Part shown: positions 7,401 to 14,887 of the stretch, in pieces
Position numbering within the stretch: the stretch's first letter is position 1
Layout: each line of letters opens with the position of its first letter
Source of the DNA: Armatimonadota bacterium
GTDB lineage: Bacteria > Sysuimicrobiota > Sysuimicrobiia > Sysuimicrobiales > Kaftiobacteriaceae
DNA: 64,000 nt
NCBI GenBank assembly: GCA_031459765.1
Contig: JAVKHY010000013.1
Coordinates: 1 to 64,000 of the forward strand
Direction of reading: 5' to 3'
Translations under genes and position numbers: made by a program
The notes under the pieces: generated by a model
Told to the model about the DNA's origin: nothing
The model's input: the letters and a program-made list of their open reading frames with translations, nothing else
The model's database searches: none

Positions 7401-9583
7401 CGGGACTCCCCGGGCGCCGGCTGCGCCCCCACCGGAAGGAGACCTGCCGTCCCGGCATCCCGCGCGGAACGCCGTGCCGCCCGCTGGCCGGACCAACGCG
7501 CCGGGTCCCCGGCCACCACCTGGAGAAACGCCTCGACCACCCGCGGGTCGAACTGTGTTCCGGCGCCCTTCCTGATGACCTCCACGGCCTGCTCGGGATG
7601 CAGACCGCGCCGGTACGGTCGGCTGGAAACCAGCGCGTCATAGGTATCGGCCACAGCCAGCACGCGGGCGTGCAGGCTGATCGCCTCCCCCTTGAGGCCT
7701 TCAGGATAGCCTGATCCGTCGAACCATTCGTGGTGCTGGCGGACGATGGGCAGGCACGCCTCGAACCCGGGGATCGGCTCCAGGATGCGCGCTCCGATGG
7801 CGACGTGCGCCTGAACCTCCCGCTGCTCTTCTTCCGTCAGCTTCCCGGGCTTGTCCAGAATGTCCCCGGGGGTGCCGATCTTGCCGATATCGTGGAGCAG
7901 CCCGCCGCGACGGAGGATCTCCAGCTCCGCCGCCGACAGGCCCATCGTCCGAGCGATGGCCGTGGCCAGGTCGGTGACACGCTCGGAGTGACCCGAAGTC
8001 CACGGCGACTTGGCGTCGATGGCGCGAGCCAGGGCGGTCAAGGTACCCCAATGCAGCTGGCGGAGTTCCGCGACCAGGCGGGCGTTGGAGAGCGCCACCG
8101 CCACCTGGTCCGCGACCTGCCGGACCAGCCGCACGTCTTCTTCGGAATGGACCGGGACGGGGTGCCCCAGGCTGATGACCGCGGCGGCCGCCCCGTCCAG
8201 GAAGATGGGCGCGACGAGAAAGGAACGCATCCCGCGGGCGGCCAGCGGCGCGAGGTAGGGCGGCAGGACCTCCCGCCCGTCGGGGATCCAGACCTCGGGA
8301 TGGTCGAACAGATCCCGCAGATCGCCGGGGGCCAGGAGGATCTCCAGGCGGACCTCGCCGTCGACGGCCGTACGGAGATACGTGGTCGCCCCGACCGGCG
8401 GGGCACCCTGCAGCAGGCTGATGCTGACGCCGTCGTGGGGAAGGAGGTCGCGCAGGTAGACCAGCACCGCTTCCACGATGCGCGAGGGTTCCCACGAGGA
8501 GAGAATCGCCCGGTCGATCTCATTGATCGCCTTTAGAGAGGCGAACTGCCGGCCCAACCGGGCGGTCATCACATTCAGGGAGGCAGCCAGCTCCTGGAAC
8601 TCGTCGCCGCTGGTGACGGTGACGCGGGTCTGGAAGTCCTGGTTGGCGATCCGTCGCGTCGCCTCGCGCAGCTTCTCCAGCGGCACCAGGTTCCGCCTGA
8701 TCTGGGTCAGGCTGAGCAGCACCACAACCCACAGCGCCAGGAAGGTGATGAGCAGGAAGAGCCGCCGGAAGTTCGCCAGGGGCGCCAGCACGTCGCTGCG
8801 GGCCTGGCTCACGACCACGACCCACCGCGGCGTGAAAAACGCGGGCCTGAGGTAGACGGTCCAGTAGTCGGCCAGGTACTCCCCGTCGTCGCGCACCCAC
8901 CGGAAGCGCCCCGCCGTGGAGCGGCGCACCGCCTCCAGCGCCTCCTGCGGCAGCACGGGGGGCGGGTCGGAGGAACAGAACAGCACCCGGTTCGCCTGAT
9001 CGAGGACACAGAGATCGACAAAGGCGGGAAGCCCGTCGACCTCCCACAGGTAGGCCGGCCTGATCTGGCCGACCAGCATGCCCCGCTCCGGACGCGCCGG
9101 GTCGACGTTCCGGCTCATGAAGACGCAGGGGGCGGTCTGCCCGCAGGGTGCCGTTGAAATCACGCTCCTCCCGGTCTGCAGGTGTCGGTATTCCTGGGCC
9201 GTCAGCGGCCGCGGAGTCTGGATCCGTCCCCGGAGGGGCCGCCGCCGACCGTCGGCGGCGACGAGGTCCACACCTGCGAACCGCTCCTCCAGGTCCGCCT
9301 GCAGGGCGGCCGACGGCCCGGTCGGAAAGGCGGCCACGCCGTCCAGCATGGCCGCGATCAGCCGCAGTTCGGCGTCGAGGAAGGACAGTCGCTCGAAGAT
9401 GCTCATGCCCTGCGCCTTGCTGACCTGGCGGAGTTGCTGCTCGCCGTGGGCCGTCAGCTGCCCGCTGACGTGGTGGAAGGCGAGGACGGCCAGCGCACCG
9501 AGAGGCAACAGCGCGCACAGGATGAACAGGGAGAAGATCCGACCGGCGACGCGGCTGCGCAGAGAGGTCGGGTCGAATCTCAT
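7397..9583 (-). CDS. Membrane sensor with HAMP, GAF and HD-GYP (c-di-GMP phosphodiesterase)
   Basis: A 728-residue protein. N-terminal membrane segment (about 14-36), extracytoplasmic dCache-like sensor (about 40-270), second membrane segment (about 277-300), HAMP (about 300-355), GAF (about 365-505) and a C-terminal HD-GYP domain. The HD-GYP domain has LLHDIGKIG and, further on, HHEWFDGSGYPEG, so the metal-binding His/Asp residues and GYP motif are intact. The family hydrolyses cyclic di-GMP. It is followed by the lipoprotein gene (4-base overlap), and the pseudopilin gene is 12 bases upstream, which suggests a link between c-di-GMP signalling and a surface structure. The sensed ligand is unknown. 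Confidence 0.93.
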   Translation of the reverse strand: MRFDPTSLRSRVAGRIFSLFILCALLPLGALAVLAFHHVSGQLTAHGEQQLRQVSKAQGMSIFERLSFLDAELRLIAAMLDGVAAFPTGPSAALQADLEERFAGVDLVAADGRRRPLRGRIQTPRPLTAQEYRHLQTGRSVISTAPCGQTAPCVFMSRNVDPARPERGMLVGQIRPAYLWEVDGLPAFVDLCVLDQANRVLFCSSDPPPVLPQEALEAVRRSTAGRFRWVRDDGEYLADYWTVYLRPAFFTPRWVVVVSQARSDVLAPLANFRRLFLLITFLALWVVVLLSLTQIRRNLVPLEKLREATRRIANQDFQTRVTVTSGDEFQELAASLNVMTARLGRQFASLKAINEIDRAILSSWEPSRIVEAVLVYLRDLLPHDGVSISLLQGAPPVGATTYLRTAVDGEVRLEILLAPGDLRDLFDHPEVWIPDGREVLPPYLAPLAARGMRSFLVAPIFLDGAAAAVISLGHPVPVHSEEDVRLVRQVADQVAVALSNARLVAELRQLHWGTLTALARAIDAKSPWTSGHSERVTDLATAIARTMGLSAAELEILRRGGLLHDIGKIGTPGDILDKPGKLTEEEQREVQAHVAIGARILEPIPGFEACLPIVRQHHEWFDGSGYPEGLKGEAISLHARVLAVADTYDALVSSRPYRRGLHPEQAVEVIRKGAGTQFDPRVVEAFLQVVAGDPARWSGQRAARRSARDAGTAGLLPVGAQPAPGESR

Positions 9584-9595
9584 CCCCGTCTTCCC

Positions 9596-10093
9596 TCAGT
9601 ACTGGGACGCCAGGCCCACATAGGCGCCGTCGTTGGCGCGGATGATGTCGTCCTGACTGACGCCGGCCGTCAGGGCCGGAGCGCTCTTCCCGTCCTTGCC
9701 CACGCTGTAGAGGTCGTAGGCCGTGTTGAGCGGCACCAGGAAACGGTCCTTCCGCATCTGCCCTTTGCCCTTGACCTCCGCGAAGTTCAGGTACTGATAG
9801 GGCGCACCCCAGGGATCACGGGAGCTTCTCCCGAGGTCGGCGAGCGTGCGCGGCAGCGAACCGGTGGCGAGCTCGTAGGCGCCGATCTCGGACTCCAGGG
9901 TGCGGATGTCGGCGACGGCGCGGGCGATCCGGGCCGCCTCCAGAGCGGAGCGGAGATTGGGGACGAGGATGGCGGCGACGGTCAGGACGATGGCGGCGGC
10001 GACGACGAGCTCGATCAGGGTGAACCCGTGATGTCGCGGCCCGGGACACCCCGAGTCCGGGGACGCGCGGCGGAGCTCGACCTCGTCGGGCAT
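9596..10093 (-). CDS. Type II secretion-type pseudopilin (GspG-like)
   Basis: A 165-residue protein with a class III signal. The prepilin peptidase site is Gly23 before FTLIELVVAAA, with the conserved Glu at +5 of the mature protein. A single hydrophobic helix follows, then a globular domain with a DPWGAPYQY segment typical of GspG major pseudopilins, and a C-terminal SVGKDGK segment resembling the GspG calcium-site region. No other secretion or pilus gene is in the window, so it is an orphan here. It stands immediately upstream of the HD-GYP gene (12 bases). ATG 10093 is chosen because it gives a 23-residue leader. Confidence 0.88.
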   Translation of the reverse strand: MPDEVELRRASPDSGCPGPRHHGFTLIELVVAAAIVLTVAAILVPNLRSALEAARIARAVADIRTLESEIGAYELATGSLPRTLADLGRSSRDPWGAPYQYLNFAEVKGKGQMRKDRFLVPLNTAYDLYSVGKDGKSAPALTAGVSQDDIIRANDGAYVGLASQY

Positions 10094-10237
10094 CGATGAA
10101 TCCTCGTCTTCCCGGCGTGGCCCGGCGCACCGAGACGATCGTCCTGCCTCCACCTTCCGGCGCACGGGAAAAGTGCAGAGCCACTCCTCCCCAGGCTCCT
10201 GGAGCAAGATCGGTGCCGCAAACCGGGCGCCCCCCGA

Positions 10238-11347
10238 CTACCGCTGCCCGAGCATGGGCAGCTCGTACACCGACTTCCAGCCCGGGCTCAACGGCTCTTT
10301 CAGGTAGGGCTCCAGCTCCGTGGGATCGCGCAGGGAGATCAGCTCGGGCGGCGGCACCGTCCCGGGCGGGTACCGCTCCAGGATCTCATCGTGCACCAGC
10401 GTCAGGTAGCGGAGGATCGCGGCCAGGGGCCGCTTGGCCTTCCACGCCTCGCCCCTGGTGGCCCGCCCCACGACGCCCTGGGGCGTCCCTTTGATCTCGA
10501 TCGCGGCGTGCCCCTCGCCCTCGCTCCACCGGTGGGGACGGCGGTAGGCGTCCACCGCAGTGTCGAAGTGTCCGCCCGGCAGGAGGGCCACCGGCTCGGT
10601 ATCCACGGCGTAGGCCATGTCCACCATCTCCGGGTAGAGGAACAGCGACAGCGAGGTCTCCGCCTCATCGGCGTGGACAAAGGGCGTGTCGAAGACGCCG
10701 CCCTGCTCCCGGGGGCGGAAGAATTCCCGCACCGCCCGGTGCCAGTCCACCACCCGGAACACTCCGGGCAGCCGGTACCGCCGGCAGAACTCCTGCACCG
10801 CGCCCTCCAGAACCCACAGCTGCCCGTGGTTGTTGACGATGATCTGTTTGCGGAAGCCGTCGTTCCACAGCCCCAGCATCACATCGATCATCACTTCCTT
10901 TGCCACCTCGTCCCGCAGGATGACGGTCCCGGGCATCCCCAGGTGGTGGTAGGGATGCGCCCCGTACATCAGCGGGGGCAGGGCCAGGTTGACGGGAGCG
11001 CCGCGTTTCGCCGTGTACCGTCGCACCCCCTCGCAGATCATGCTGGCATACAGCGTATCCACCGCGCTGACCATGGCCTGACCGTGGTTCTCGGTGGATC
11101 CGACCGGGATGAGCACGATGTCGTTCTTGCGGCGGTTGGCCTCCAACTGGTGCCGGATCGTGGTCTGGATGTACGCGCCGGGTGTGGCCCACTCGCACGG
11201 GGAGGGCACGCCGTAGTCGGCGAGAATGGCGTCGATCTCCTCGTCGCTGGCCTCCCAGATCGCCCGCTTCAGCCGGCCCACCGCGGTGTCTTCGAACCAG
11301 AGATCCGGAGCAGGCCGGCGTGACCCTCCTGTCGGTGCCTGGCTCAT
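10238..11347 (-). CDS. Creatininase-family metal hydrolase
   Basis: A 369-residue protein of the creatininase (cyclic amide / ring-opening hydrolase) superfamily. Family landmarks are STENHG (usual STExHG metal site), VNNHGQLWVLEG (usual NGHGGN region) and HADEAETSLSLFLYP (usual HAGxxETS). The middle motif departs from the standard NGHGGN, so substrate is likely not creatinine. It carries about 100 extra residues compared with classic members, including a long N-terminal arm. Related longer members include a hydrolase of the diketo-inositol route, but no inositol genes accompany it, so I leave the substrate open. It is divergent from the zinc-ribbon/dehydrogenase pair. Confidence 0.82.
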   Translation of the reverse strand: MSQAPTGGSRRPAPDLWFEDTAVGRLKRAIWEASDEEIDAILADYGVPSPCEWATPGAYIQTTIRHQLEANRRKNDIVLIPVGSTENHGQAMVSAVDTLYASMICEGVRRYTAKRGAPVNLALPPLMYGAHPYHHLGMPGTVILRDEVAKEVMIDVMLGLWNDGFRKQIIVNNHGQLWVLEGAVQEFCRRYRLPGVFRVVDWHRAVREFFRPREQGGVFDTPFVHADEAETSLSLFLYPEMVDMAYAVDTEPVALLPGGHFDTAVDAYRRPHRWSEGEGHAAIEIKGTPQGVVGRATRGEAWKAKRPLAAILRYLTLVHDEILERYPPGTVPPPELISLRDPTELEPYLKEPLSPGWKSVYELPMLGQR

Positions 11348-11525
11348 GGCAAACCTCCTCCAACCGGATTCCTCTCCCCCATTATCACGTTGCCAGGCCG
11401 GACTCCGTCATCGGGCGCGCGCCGGATGATCCGGCCTCACCGCCGCGCCCGACGCCCCGGATCGGCGACAAACCTGATGGTTCTCCTCGGACCCCTCGCG
11501 TACACTGGTAGCGGAGGTGGCTGTC

Positions 11526-11759
11526 ATGACCCATTCCGATCTCGCCTCGGGGGCGGCGCCGGGCCGGGAGCAGCTCCTGGCCATCTGCCCGCGCTGCGGT
11601 CGTATCTTTGCCCCCACCGCCGGGGCCGGCTGCCCCACCTGCGGGTTCCCGTTGAGCGCCATCCTGGCCCGTCCGTCGGATCTCGCGCCCCGTGGGGGAA
11701 GCCCGGCAGACGACCGCGTGAGTGCCGAGGGATCCCGGGCACGGGGGAGCCGTCACTGA
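11526..11759 (+). CDS. Small zinc-ribbon protein
   Basis: A 77-residue protein with two C-x2-C knuckles (CPRCG and CPTCG, 11 residues apart) that form a rubredoxin-like zinc ribbon near residues 20-40. The rest is low complexity. ATG at 11526 has GGAGG about eight bases upstream; GTG at 11517 would overlap that site. Stop is four bases before the dehydrogenase start, so the two are probably cotranscribed. No specific family recognised. Confidence 0.65.
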   Translation: MTHSDLASGAAPGREQLLAICPRCGRIFAPTAGAGCPTCGFPLSAILARPSDLAPRGGSPADDRVSAEGSRARGSRH

Positions 11760-11763
11760 GACC

Positions 11764-12792
11764 ATGCGCGCCGTCGTGAAGGCCCGGCCCGGGCCCGGAC
11801 TGGACCTGGAAGAACATCCTGTCCCCGAGCCCGGGCGCGACGAGGTCCTGATCCGCGTCCGGGCGGCTTCCATCTGCGGCACGGACCTGCATATCTGGCG
11901 CTGGGATCCGTGGGCGCAGCGCCGCATCCGTCCGCCCGTGATCGTGGGACACGAGGTCTGCGGCGAGGTCGCGGCGGTCGGCAGCGACGTGACCGGGATC
12001 GATACCGGAACGCTGGTCTCGGCGGAGAGCCATGTCGTCTGCGGCGTCTGCGACCTGTGCCGGACCGGGCGGGGCCACCTCTGCCGCAACACGCGCATCC
12101 TGGGCGTGGACCGCGACGGCGGCTTCGCCGAATACGTGACGATCCCCGCCATCAACGCCTGGCCGAACCCGCCGGAGATGCCGGCGGAGATCGCCGCGCT
12201 GCAGGAGAACTTCGGCAACGCGGTGCACACGGCGTTCCAGGTGGACCTCCGCGCCAGGAAGGTGCTGGTCACCGGCTGCGGCCCCGTGGGCGTGATGGCC
12301 ATCGCCGTGGCCAAGGCCATCGGCGCGCGGGCCGTTTATGCCACCGACGTCAGCCCCTACCGGCTCGACCTGGCCCGGACCATGGGGGCCGACGCCGTCT
12401 GCAACCCCACGGAGTCCAACGTGGTCCAGACCGTCCTGGACCTCACCGAGGGCGAAGGCGTCGATGTGTTGCTGGAGATGTCCGGGGCGCCCTCAGCGCT
12501 GCGGGAGGGCCTGGAGCTCCTCAAGCCCGGGGGCGAAGCGGCGCTCCTCGGCCTGCCGGGGCGGCCGGTGGAACTCGATCTCGACACCCTGGTCATCTTC
12601 AAGGGCATCACCGTGCACGGCATCGTCGGCCGGCGGCTGTGGGAGACCTGGTACCAGGCCCGCGGGCTGCTGCGGGCCCGTGCCTTCGACCTGACCCCAC
12701 TGGTGACTCACCGCTTCCCGCTGGACCGGTTCGAAGAGGCCTTTGAGTTGATGGCCTCGGGGCAGTGCGGCAAGGTCGTCCTGGTGCCCTGA
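11764..12792 (+). CDS. tdh: L-threonine 3-dehydrogenase-like zinc alcohol dehydrogenase
   Basis: A 342-residue medium-chain dehydrogenase. Catalytic zinc ligands: Cys38 in SICGTDLH and His63-Glu64 in GHE. Structural zinc site: Cys93, Cys96, Cys99 and Cys107. Rossmann motif GCGPVG at 171-176. The segments WDPWAQRRIRPP and ILGVDRDGGFAEY, and LQENFGNAVHT, closely follow the threonine dehydrogenase pattern, which oxidises threonine to 2-amino-3-ketobutyrate with NAD. Length fits the family (about 340). Other polyol dehydrogenases share the fold, so substrate is probable rather than proven. ATG 11764 aligns with the family N-terminus. No ketobutyrate CoA-ligase gene is nearby. Confidence 0.85.
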   Translation: MRAVVKARPGPGLDLEEHPVPEPGRDEVLIRVRAASICGTDLHIWRWDPWAQRRIRPPVIVGHEVCGEVAAVGSDVTGIDTGTLVSAESHVVCGVCDLCRTGRGHLCRNTRILGVDRDGGFAEYVTIPAINAWPNPPEMPAEIAALQENFGNAVHTAFQVDLRARKVLVTGCGPVGVMAIAVAKAIGARAVYATDVSPYRLDLARTMGADAVCNPTESNVVQTVLDLTEGEGVDVLLEMSGAPSALREGLELLKPGGEAALLGLPGRPVELDLDTLVIFKGITVHGIVGRRLWETWYQARGLLRARAFDLTPLVTHRFPLDRFEEAFELMASGQCGKVVLVP

Positions 12793-12825
12793 GGGCCCGC
12801 CGCGGTGGATGCCTGCGGGGTGGCG

Positions 12826-13725
12826 CTACCCGAAGAGGATGGCCAGGCTGCCCAGCAGCGAGGTCACGCTGCCCACGGCGACGCGCACCCCGATCTCCTC
12901 ATCCACGGGCAGGAGCCGACGGCTGAGGAAGATGACGAGCAGCACCTGGAGGTTGTAGAGCGCGGAGACGTTGGCCACGGGGCTCCGCTGCAGCGCCATG
13001 AACAGCAGCAGGATGGCGGCGGTGTTGCTCAGCGCGCTGATCAGCACGTCACGATTCCCCAGCTCCCGACGGGGGAAGCGCGGCATCCGTACCGAGAGCC
13101 AGGTGGCCTGCCCGAGAAAGGCCACGGAGGCGCCGATGGCCGCCCCGAGTACCGGCGAGGGCGTAAGGCTGAGCCCGGCGCGCCTCAGTGAATCGCCCAC
13201 GGCAAAGGCGACCGCCGAGGCCAGCGCGGCCAGGACGCCCAGGCCGTCGACGCGGGATTGTTGCTGCCGCTCCCGGCTCACCACCAGCCACAGCCCGGCG
13301 GTGACCAGGGCCGCTCCGGCCAGCTGGAGGGCCCGCGGCAGTTCCCGCAGAAACACCAGGCCGACCAGCACGGCGAACAGCGTGTTGGACAGCCGGATCG
13401 CCGTGGACCGCGAGGGTCCGATCCGCAGCACACTCTGATAGGCCAGGTTCCGCCCGATAAAAGTCCCGGCGACGCCGCCCAGGACGAAGAACACCACGGC
13501 GTGCGCGGTGAGCAGGCGATGGCTGCCCCTGGCGATCTCCCAGACGGCCAGACCGCCGAAGACCACGACGTTGGAGAGCATGCTGACGAAGACCCCGACT
13601 TCAGGAGCCACCGGGCCGCCGGCGGAGTGGCCGGGAACCATGAACCGCCGGGAATAGACAATGCTCAGGGCAAAGGCCAGGGCGGCCAGAAGCGCCAGCA
13701 GTTCCCCTCTCATCACCGTGCTCAT
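12826..13725 (-). CDS. EamA/DMT-family permease
   Basis: A 299-residue integral membrane protein with two tandem EamA repeats (about ten membrane helices). The GRNLAYQSVLRIGPSRST segment in repeat one and VANVSALYNLQVLLVI in repeat two show the internal duplication. Such proteins export amino acids or other metabolites, or import nucleotide sugars; substrate unknown. It is convergent with the dehydrogenase gene (33 bases apart) and stands next to two tRNA genes. Confidence 0.85.
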   Translation of the reverse strand: MSTVMRGELLALLAALAFALSIVYSRRFMVPGHSAGGPVAPEVGVFVSMLSNVVVFGGLAVWEIARGSHRLLTAHAVVFFVLGGVAGTFIGRNLAYQSVLRIGPSRSTAIRLSNTLFAVLVGLVFLRELPRALQLAGAALVTAGLWLVVSRERQQQSRVDGLGVLAALASAVAFAVGDSLRRAGLSLTPSPVLGAAIGASVAFLGQATWLSVRMPRFPRRELGNRDVLISALSNTAAILLLFMALQRSPVANVSALYNLQVLLVIFLSRRLLPVDEEIGVRVAVGSVTSLLGSLAILFG

Positions 13726-13736
13726 GGACAGGACAC

Positions 13737-13812
13737 TGGTGCCGGGGGACGGACTTGAACCGCCGACGCCGGGCTCTTCAGGCCCGCGCTCTACCAGCTG
13801 AGCTACCCCGGC
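13737..13812 (-). tRNA. trnF: tRNA-Phe (anticodon GAA)
   Basis: Read on the minus strand, the 76-base sequence folds as a cloverleaf: acceptor GCCGGGG/CCCCGGC, D arm GCTC/GAGC, anticodon stem CGGGC/GCCCG with loop CTGAAGA (anticodon GAA), and T arm with loop TTCAAGT. The discriminator A and CCA are encoded (bases 13740 to 13737). Confidence 0.95.
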
Positions 13813-13819
13813 ACGCTGT

Positions 13820-13898
13820 TGGCGGGAGCGACGGGATTTGAACCCGCGATCTCCTGCGTGACAGGCAGGTGTGTTGAACCAGGCTACACCACGCCCCC
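13820..13898 (-). tRNA. trnD: tRNA-Asp (anticodon GTC)
   Basis: Minus-strand cloverleaf of 79 bases: acceptor GGGGGCG/CGCTCCC with one G-T pair, D arm GTGT/ACAC, anticodon stem CCTGC/GCAGG with loop CTGTCAC (anticodon GTC), T loop TTCAAAT, discriminator G and encoded CCA. It lies seven bases from tRNA-Phe, so the two are probably processed from one transcript, Asp first. Confidence 0.95.
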
Positions 13899-14000
13899 GG
13901 ATGGACGGCTCCCGCCCAGGGCATTATACCGTCGCCGCGCACGGCGGGTCAACGCAAAGGCGGCAGGCGTTTTCGGGACACGGCGAATAGAAGCACAGCG

Positions 14001-14810
14001 ATGCCCGACCTCCCGGCCACATTGCGCGTCGTCTACGATGCCCGCGGCCACGCTCCGGACGAAGTCGCCCTGGGGGACGTGTACCTCGATCTCGATTTCC
14101 CAGACGTCGTGGAGCGGCCCTTCGTCTATGGCAACATGGTGCAGACCTTCGACGGACAGGCGGTGCTCCAGGGACGCGCCTACACCATCGGCAGCGCGGT
14201 GGACCACTTCCTGCTGCGCCAGCTCCGGGTGCACGCCGACGCCGTCCTCTACGGCGCCGGGACGCTGCGCCTCGACGACGTGATCGTCACGACGCACCCC
14301 CACCTGCAGGAGCGGCGGCGCCGCGAGGGCCGGCCGCCCAACCCGCCGACCGTCGTCGTCTCCGCCACCGCCCGGTTCGGCGATGAGGTCCTGCGGTCGA
14401 AGCAGTTCTTCCGGCGGACGGACTTCGACCGGATCGTGGCGACGACATCCCGCGCCTCCGAGGCGGCCCTCAGGCGCCTGCGGGAGCTGGGGGTGGCGGT
14501 GGAGATCCTGCCGGCCGGAGCCCACGGGGAGGTGGACCTGACGGCGCTGCTGCGGTGGCTGCAGGCCCGCGGGGTCCACAGGGTCCTCTGCGAGGGGGGT
14601 CCCACCCTCAACGCGGCCCTGGACCGCGCCGGCCTGATCGACGAACTGTTCGTCACGGTGGCCCTGCGCCTGGGCGGGGAGACCGGCCGGCCCCGCATCT
14701 TCGGCGCGCCGGTACCTTCCCGCAGGCTCATCCCGGTGCAGATCCTGCTGTTCGTGGACGGCGCCGGCCCGCGGGAGATGTACTTCCGACTCCGCCTGTC
14801 CCCTCCCTGA
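14001..14810 (+). CDS. RibD C-terminal-domain (dihydrofolate-reductase-fold) protein
   Basis: A 269-residue stand-alone reductase domain of the RibD-C / DHFR-like family, which in riboflavin synthesis reduces the ribosylamino-pyrimidine with NADPH. Landmarks: NMVQTFDGQ near the N-terminus, then LRVHADAVLYGAGTLRLDD (NADPH loop region), and VLCEGGPTLNAAL, equivalent to the RibD EGG motif. The deaminase half of RibD is absent and no rib genes are nearby, so a role in riboflavin is uncertain; an NADPH-dependent reductase of unknown substrate is equally possible. Confidence 0.85.
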   Translation: MPDLPATLRVVYDARGHAPDEVALGDVYLDLDFPDVVERPFVYGNMVQTFDGQAVLQGRAYTIGSAVDHFLLRQLRVHADAVLYGAGTLRLDDVIVTTHPHLQERRRREGRPPNPPTVVVSATARFGDEVLRSKQFFRRTDFDRIVATTSRASEAALRRLRELGVAVEILPAGAHGEVDLTALLRWLQARGVHRVLCEGGPTLNAALDRAGLIDELFVTVALRLGGETGRPRIFGAPVPSRRLIPVQILLFVDGAGPREMYFRLRLSPP

Positions 14811-14887
14811 CGGCCGCGGAAACCGAGCAGTCGTGGAATCCTGCGGGCATTTCCATGGAAGAAACGGGCATACCATCAGGATGGGCC

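Noticed and set aside
10238-12792. Inositol-degradation pair (diketo-inositol hydrolase plus inosose dehydrogenase)
   Set aside because: The dehydrogenase follows the threonine dehydrogenase pattern closely (WDPWAQRRIRPP), the genes are divergent, and no other inositol gene is seen.
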